A stretch of DNA of 64,000 nucleotides from assembly GCA_963920635.1 (NCBI GenBank), contig OY987304.1, positions 37,138,365-37,202,364 of the forward strand. The letters run 5' to 3'. The stretch comes from Pseudeuparius sepicola. Taxonomy: Eukaryota > Arthropoda > Insecta > Coleoptera > Anthribidae. The position numbers and the translations under genes are program-made. Below the pieces are notes generated by a model, which was given only the letters and a program-made list of their open reading frames with translations, was not told where the DNA came from and did not search any database. Position 1 is the first letter of the stretch. Each line of letters starts with the position of its first letter. This document shows, in pieces, positions 57,780-64,000 of the stretch.

Positions 57780-58440
57780 GGAAGGCACTCGGTTATAATT
57801 TCCCGATAGGGCTCTTCGGCTACAGCATTCTGACAAATCAGCCATAGCTATGCACGCCATGGAGGAAATTCGCACTCTATTAACTTTGAACAGACGACGG
57901 CATTGGTTAAAGGAACAGGTTTTTACAACTTGGCTAGACGTGAGGCATTGGAAATAGAACAACACCCTTGGAATTTCAATAAAGAAGACGGATTCCGAGT
58001 CAGCAGGGCGTGGAAACCAGTCCTCAGAAACAAACAAGAACGGAGAACAGAGACCGACGCTGCCACTTGCAACACCCCCACTATTACGCTGTCCATTTCA
58101 GCCGCGGATCCCACTACCTCCACTTCGCTAAATGACCTCGGCTTGGCTAACGGTAATGATGCGGTCGCCTCCGGCTCTGCCCCCCTCTATATCGCCCCCA
58201 CCAATACGTTCCCTCCAATAATTCAATCTCAGACTACACGAACAAGTCCTGGTATAAGAAGAGTGACCAGATCGCAGTTGACATTAGTCACCTCTCGACA
58301 GCCATATAAGAATCACCAAATAACGTCAGTCACCTCTCCACAACCGGAGTAGAACTACTGAAGATGCCGGCAGCTACGACCGGCGAAACGTCTGAACTAT
58401 TTCTGCACAGACCACGGCATAACAACCCGGAAACTCATCA
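57780..58440 (+). pseudogene. 3' end of a Penelope-like retroelement (C-terminus and tail)
   Basis: One frame reads KSAIAMHAMEE at about 57836-57868. After a frameshift near 57895 another reads GTGFYNLARREALEIEQHPW and NFNKEDGFRVSRAWKP. This pair is the usual stretch after the GIY-YIG endonuclease of Penelope-like elements. A Ser/Thr/Pro-rich tail with a partly duplicated segment (gtcacctctc at about 58289 and 58330) leads to a stop at 58352 and then a hammerhead-like motif. RT and the GIY-YIG core are not recognisable upstream, so this is a 5'-truncated copy. Confidence 0.6.
58358..58392 (+). ncRNA. Hammerhead-ribozyme-like motif
   Basis: CTGAAGA (58358-58364) is followed by a stem of gccgg and ccggc with a short loop, then GAAAC and GTC at 58385-58392. 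These are the CUGANGA and GAAA core boxes and a NUH-type cleavage triplet in the right order. Penelope-like elements are known to carry hammerheads with a very short stem III. Stem I pairing is poor here, so activity is doubtful. Confidence 0.4.
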
Positions 58441-59007
58441 ATATATAGGCATAAATATTGTTGGGTATTCTCTTTTCTGACATAAATACTCTGAGGTCTT
58501 TATTCGAAAAAGGTGTAAGTACTTTGTAGATATCTATAGGGGCATCTGTTTTCGCGATATTTGAACTTTAAAATGTTCATGTTGCAAACAGTTATATATT
58601 TATGTGTCAAAGCTTTCACTCGTTGAGAGTAGGTTTGACTAACAGAAACAACAGTAAAATGCTTTTATATAATTGAATTATTTGTTGTTTAATTCACAAT
58701 TTATTAATTTTGTCAATGTAATATGAAAAATCATATTGTAGGACAAAACTAATAAATAAACTAATATCACAGACCTATATAGCTATATATGTCTGTGCTA
58801 ATATGCAATAACAAAAAATATTTGTTTTAACCAAGATCATGCGTATATGGAAAGAGGAAAGCGAGTGAATACCTTCAGGTGAAATGAAACTAAACCGATA
58901 TTAAATTGTATTAACATTATCTATTACTATCTGCGAATTTTGGTAAATGTGCAAAATTATGTAGTTGCTCGCTAAAATCGGAAATATATCTGCGTCGCCT
59001 ACAAATT
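58441..59007. other. No gene recognised
   Basis: AT-rich; nothing seen. Confidence 0.4.
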
Positions 59008-59015
59008 TAAGCTCC

Positions 59016-60432
59016 CAGGGCCGGATTAAGGAACTTTTCGCCCCTGGGCCAAAATTCTTTTGCGCCCCCCTCCTCAGAAATAATATTTTTTACTGAAATT
59101 ATAGTACGATTAAAATTACAAATATCTAAAGAACTAGAATTTATTAACTACATTTTTTTGGAAATAAATTTTAATATTATGTCCTTATTTAAAGAGTAAA
59201 GCAATTCAACTTCGAGTTTAATATGGATAAATCGCTTGTTTTATTATCTGCCAAATTAATTCTTAATTGATTTTTAACTCTAAAACAATACAAAAATCGA
59301 CAAAAAGAAAACTTTTTAAACACAGATACTCTTACCTTTTTAGGACTAACAAAGATCTCTCGCCACTAACGTTTGTTGTAGGAACAGTCAAAATAATCTA
59401 AGAGCTACGTATTATGTCAATATTCAATATTTTGGGAATGCAACGATTTTCTGCTCTCTTATTGTTTTTAACAATTCCGATTATTTAAATTGAACAACAA
59501 AATGTTCTTTTTCTGAACTATCTAAGAAATACTTATTTAAATTGCACGCATTCTTCACCTAAGCATTTATCAAGTTCAGAAGGATAATTTGTTACTAGTT
59601 TTGCTGCTTCCTTGCAAATTTCAATATCCGGTAGATTGCATAATAAATTTAAAAACCATAAGAGATATACAACGTGTTCTGACAGTAAGTTATCCAGAAT
59701 GACATAATAAGTATTGGTACTGAATAAAAAAAATTTTGCACGGCACGAAAATACACCTCGCTTTTTCATAATAAGTATTGATCTTTATATCTGCTTTTCC
59801 ATCAAACACCACTTTTTCTCTGCTTTCGTCTGAAATATGTTTTCTAGTTCGGATTCTTTTTATTTTGTAACATTGTTTCGTTAAACCTTTAGCCATTTCT
59901 TCTATTCCATAAAACTTCTCGTCACACCGTAAACCATTTATATAACTAATAATATATCTCTATATTTTCCTTTTGAAGCGTTTTGTTTACCTTATTAAAT
60001 TGACTAAGTAACATATTCCAGGTTACTAGTAAAATTCTAGTTTCTAGTTTGTCCATATACTTTTGAAACCAGAAGCTTGAGCTTTTACAACATGTGGTTG
60101 GCTATGATCTTCAGTTAATTTGTGAAAAGCACAGTAATAACTCCCAAAACATTCATAGAGCGCCCGAGTTACGTCTGCTCTTGCTGAACACCGAGTTGAA
60201 CTTAATTTTTTTGGAAGAAGTTCTTTATCAGATGCACTTAAAACATTTTATAATATTTCCCATCTAGTAGTTGAAGCAGAGAAAAATACACACAACTAGT
60301 TCAGAAACATGACAAATTTTGTTTAATTTAAACAACATTTCGCTGCACAAAAACCAACCAGATTTAACGCCCCCTGAGAGCGTGGCGCCCCGGGGCCATG
60401 GCCCCATGTGCCCTTAGGTTAATCCGGCCCTT
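59016..60432. mobile_element. hAT-family transposon with perfect 8-bp target duplication
   Basis: Left end cagggccggattaag; right end ttaatccggccctt. The flanking word taagctcc is repeated at 59008-59015 and 60433-60440. C-rich/G-rich subterminal tracts are present (cgcccccctcc on the left, gcgccccggggccatgg on the right). Minus-strand transposase remnants lie inside. Confidence 0.9.
59533..59896 (-). pseudogene. hAT transposase middle/C-terminal fragments
   Basis: Two overlapping minus-strand frames. The upstream one (59690-59896) has KRIRTRKHISDESREKVVFD and KINTYY. The downstream one (59533-59769) has TYYVILDNLLSEHVVYLLWF and EAAKLVTNYPSELDKCLGEE. Together they follow the RKR...nxfyxxlDxlxxeL...F..L......A..Lxxxyp.Dl pattern of zinc-finger MYM-type-1-like hAT transposases, just before the dimerisation domain. 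A frameshift at about 59755 separates them. The catalytic residues and the C-terminal motif were not found. Confidence 0.65.
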
Positions 60433-60440
60433 TAAGCTCC

Positions 60441-63400
60441 GTTTAATTTTGAGTTGATCTTTACAAGCGGATGTGTGTGGTTACAACTAGAATTACGGAA
60501 TCCAAGTACAGTTTAAAGTTTGAAAGTTACGTTGAACTGCACGTAATTCACCACACTTGAAGATTCTCATGCGAGTTGGTAGATCAGAAATACTAATACC
60601 ATATTTAGATAGGTATAATAGACACATTCAGCTTTACGATATCATCAGTATATTTACTAAATTCAGAGTTTAGTAGTCTATCATTTATTATTTATCCATA
60701 ACTATATTGTTGTCACTTTTTTCCTTCCACCGTATAGGTGATAATAATACTGTACATCGAGTGTTTTTTCGGATTCGTTGAGTATTCCAGGAGCAATTAC
60801 ATGCATATGTGAGGGAGGAATGGCAATTTATATTATTTCGGCTTCACTTCTATTTGCGACCATGTATGTGGCCAAATTTCGTAGTTTATCATAGGCATCT
60901 GGCCTCAGAGAAATAACCAAGGATAGAGGGAGTAAGAACACAAACTAAACAGAGCCAACATCTTTTTGAGTGATGCCACGTACTCCATTGTTTACAGCAT
61001 TTCATTTCAAAATAGAAGAGTTTAATAATGCGGGATTAAATGAAGGCACACCTCCCATAACGCTAAATTAACAAATGTAGTTATTAATTTCTTGTATGTA
61101 ACAATTTTAAACTAAAACTAAATTGCGCTGTATTTAGGTATAGTAGCTAATTATCACTTTAATAAAATCGTCACAGATACCACAAACCGCCTAACGTGGC
61201 AACGCCGCCGTTGCTGCAGCGGGCGCCGCGTTCGTTAACTGGGCGGTATTTCTTTTGTGTTTGCCCAGCAAGTCAAGTCTTTCGATTGTTTGCGTATGCA
61301 TTTTTCTTGTTTTCAATTGTTTTCCTGTTAATTTATAGGTATTTAGGATATAGTGACTGGTTTTGTATACAATGGGACGCAGAAGGTGTTTGGTGTGTGG
61401 CCAAATTGATATTTCTCAGGATATAACCTGTCCCAGGTAAACGTTGTACACACGGGCCTAATGTTTGTTGACGTAAATTTGCATAAGATGTTGGTTGACT
61501 ACAAACGTGTGTATTTTGATGCTGTTGCTCCCTCTGTCTTTGGTTATTTCTCTGAGCATCTGGCCTATTTTTCTGGCGACATTGCCGGCGTCCGGCAACC
61601 GATGCCGGCAACTACTATCCGTTATTGGCAGCGGAGTTACGTCCTCACCCTTGCTGACTCTTCAAAGTAACTATATTTACTATAACTTCATACCCAGGAC
61701 AAAGTTACTTCTCAATCGAAATTCGCCTCGAACTTTCCCCCAATCCCGCCACAAGAAACACCTTTTTTCTCAGTTCCACTTTCACCCTAGGTTGTTTTCC
61801 AGGCACTCCCTGCGATCATAAATCTCGCAATAACTCATTAAGTCACCGAGTTGGGGAGAAATTGCTGGCCCGGGGGTAGTTTGTACCCCCCGGGGCCTGG
61901 GGACGGCACGCCACGCTGCCCGACAAATTTTCGTCGTCGGGATGTCGGACAGCGTGGGGACAATCGGAGAATTAAGGGGACCGTGGCTTATATTAATAAA
62001 AGGGGGTAAAACTATTCTCGGGAGATATACGAGTGTTCAGTAGCGTATTAGAACTTCGGTAGTACATCAGAACACTTAAAGATAGTATTTCATTTCTATA
62101 TATATTTTTTCTCTATGAGATGCTTCCTGAATATAGAACAATGGTAAAGTTTCCTTTAATGATATCAAAACTCAATGTCATAAGAAATATCAACATTTGA
62201 TACTTATCTTTGTAAGCGCCAATCTAGCTAATAAGAATAGGTACTTCAAAAATAAACTAAAAATATACAGGGTAACAAGAAGTAGTTGCATCTCAACTTT
62301 TTTAATTATTAACTTTTCTCCCTTTCCTGTAACTCTCCTTCTAACATTGAACTTTGTTTTATAAAGTGTAATAATTCCAAAAAAAAAACGACTTATTTAT
62401 CAAAAATAAATAATTGAAGGGGTACCACTTTACAAATTACCTATTAAAGACACGGCAAAAATTCTATTGAAAAAATCAAGGTCACGTCGCTACCGCAGGC
62501 GGCCGCCGCAAATTATAAGAGAATAAGTCGATCCGTCCAAAAGTTATGTTAAACAAAAAATATATATATTGAGGGGTCTTACCAACCTTATTGTTCAATT
62601 ATGAACCAGAAGCCTTTTTGGGAGATAAAAGGTAAAAGCAATATGTATAGGTCCATCCTGTATTTATTAATTTTTAAGTTAGTAATTCTTACTGTTATTT
62701 TAAACACAATAATAATTATTATCGACTGTTGATACACGACTAAAGCGCAAATTCAATGGCATATTGAACGATGATAATTAAAAAAAAAAACAAGTTACAA
62801 TTATAAAAAATGTGGATCTGGCTTCATTTTTTTATACTCGAATAAAATAGTATTAATTCAATTATTATGTTTGCCAACCCAGTCGACTTGCTTCATCAAA
62901 CAGTCCGAAATAAATCATTTAAACATGACAAAACAAGAGTACAAGAGTGCCTTGTTTTGGCGATTTCATGGCCATCTTACAGGCGAAATTGATAAAAAAG
63001 TCTTTTTTTTTTACAACTTATTGGAAAATAAATTAGCAGAATTGAATAATTTTTATTTCAAAAAACTGTGAAAAATGTGAGGTGCAACTACAATGAAGAT
63101 AATATATAGCTGTCAGGAAAGCATTTTTGCCACCTAAAAAAATAAAAACTTTTTGAATGACAGGTTATTAACAAAATATCTTCATTGACACAATTTTTAA
63201 TGATTGGTTAGCGGAAAACATTCTGCTTTGACGGGAAATGTCAAGAAATTGAGGTCTCTCTACTTCACAAGTTTCACAGCAATTGGCTATTTCAAAAACC
63301 ATGTCTTTATAGGCACCGAATTAGAATTTTTACACGTTTATGCTAATATTATTTGATTAATTTAATTTTGAAACTAAATAGGGAGCTAGATGATAGATGT

Positions 63401-63481
63401 ATAGATAATGTATTTCGGGGACGCACATATTGTAAGAAGGTGCTATTTTCTTATTTTGTTTCTTACTCTTAATTTTCTATT
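60441..63481. other. No gene recognised
   Basis: The 61196-61820 ORFs (both strands) have no known motif. A TACAGGG-type word at 62267 and a loosely complementary tccatcctgta at about 62651 hint at another degraded foldback. A structured GC-rich block lies at 61867-61957. Confidence 0.4.
61867..61957. other. GC-rich block with two adjacent hairpins
   Basis: Hairpin 1 (61867-61897): ggcccgggggta pairs with taccccccggggcc around a gtttg loop, with one or two bulges. Hairpin 2 (61911-61957): ccacgctg and ccgaca pair with tgtcgg and cagcgtgg, a 14-bp stem with one mismatch. They stand in an ORF-poor, CpG-rich island. Could be a structured RNA, a regulatory element or a short palindromic transposon. 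Confidence 0.45.
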
Positions 63482-64000
63482 TATACAGGGTGATTCAGTT
63501 TTATTCTGCAACACTTCAACAGGTGATAGAACACCAAAAAATAACCGCACTTTCTTTTATAAACTATATCATTTTAAGGCCTTATAAAAAAGTTACAGGG
63601 TGTTAAAGTGGTAAGAAATATGTGGAATTTATTGAATATTTTCCAAACTAGTTGAGATATTTAAGTCATATTTGGTACACGTTATAACGGCATGGGTTAG
63701 CATAAAACCTGTTAATATCAAACACCTTGAACAACCAGTGGCGTAGAAGAGGGTAATTAGTATAATTGTATTTAGAAAAAAGAAAAAGAACCACCTTGCA
63801 ATATATTATATTATATATAATATAGCAATAAAATGTATTCAATTTATTATGTAAATTTTAATTGTAAACAAAAACGTTCTTTTGGCATTTTTTCATATGT
63901 GTCATGGTTTCATAGCAAATTTGATTTTTTCGTATTATTTCGGGGTACTTCTGAAAAATTAACGTAAAACTTCGCTCCATAAGTAACATTCAAAATAGAA
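63482..64000 (+). mobile_element. Left arm of a second 1.17-kb foldback copy, cut by the window end
   Basis: From tatacagggtgattcagttt it follows 26308-26830 closely (caacaggtgata, ggtacacgttataacggc, aatttgattttttcgtatta). It differs by small changes and an AT-rich insertion at about 63798-63823 (tatattatattatatataat). The right arm should lie beyond the window. Confidence 0.9.

Overview
The window is AT-rich eukaryotic DNA, most likely from an insect. The evidence is the mix of mobile elements: a jockey/CR1-like non-LTR retrotransposon, an R2-type retrotransposon remnant, an env-bearing gypsy-type (errantivirus-like) LTR element, a Penelope-like remnant, at least five hAT DNA transposons and many foldback or palindromic elements. 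I cannot name the species. I found no complete cellular protein-coding gene, no rRNA, no convincing tRNA and no CRISPR array. The window is best read as an intergenic or intronic desert filled by layers of transposons, with a few GC-rich islands that look like possible regulatory DNA.

Layout. 0-3.9 kb is AT-rich DNA with one TIR/hairpin element. 3.9-6.84 kb is a broken non-LTR retrotransposon on +, with its endonuclease frameshifted and stopped and its reverse transcriptase open. 7.1-8.5 kb is a palindromic element with repeated copies of one motif and a second palindrome inside. 9.16-10.57 kb is a hAT remnant. 11.15-12.14 kb is a small palindromic MITE split by an 803-bp hAT with perfect 8-bp target duplications. 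12.36-16.1 kb holds two copies of a 385-bp MITE, one nested in a foldback element, and another foldback. 21.26-22.55 and 23.48-24.30 kb are two more hATs, the second carrying a mariner-type MITE. 25.8-29.85 kb is a nest of palindromes with one candidate minus-strand exon. 30.2-30.7 kb is an R2-type remnant.

32.06-36.86 kb is a nearly homogeneous 285-bp tandem array of about 17 copies. Its ancestor is visible as a single copy in the opposite orientation at 9.3-9.6 kb. 40.4-41.2 kb is a degraded coiled-coil ORF1 of a second non-LTR element on -. 48.0-54.95 kb is the LTR retroelement with gag, pol and env in order on +. Its pol is broken by one in-frame stop and one frameshift; gag and env are open. 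57.8-58.4 kb is the 3' end of a Penelope-like element with a hammerhead-like motif. 59.02-60.43 kb is a fifth hAT. The window ends inside a second copy of the 26.3-27.5 kb foldback.

How they work together: the elements are independent parasites. The useful information is relative age (what is nested in what), the intact target-site duplications, and the evolution of a satellite array from a dispersed repeat. All family calls come from reading motifs and translations by eye; no database search was run.
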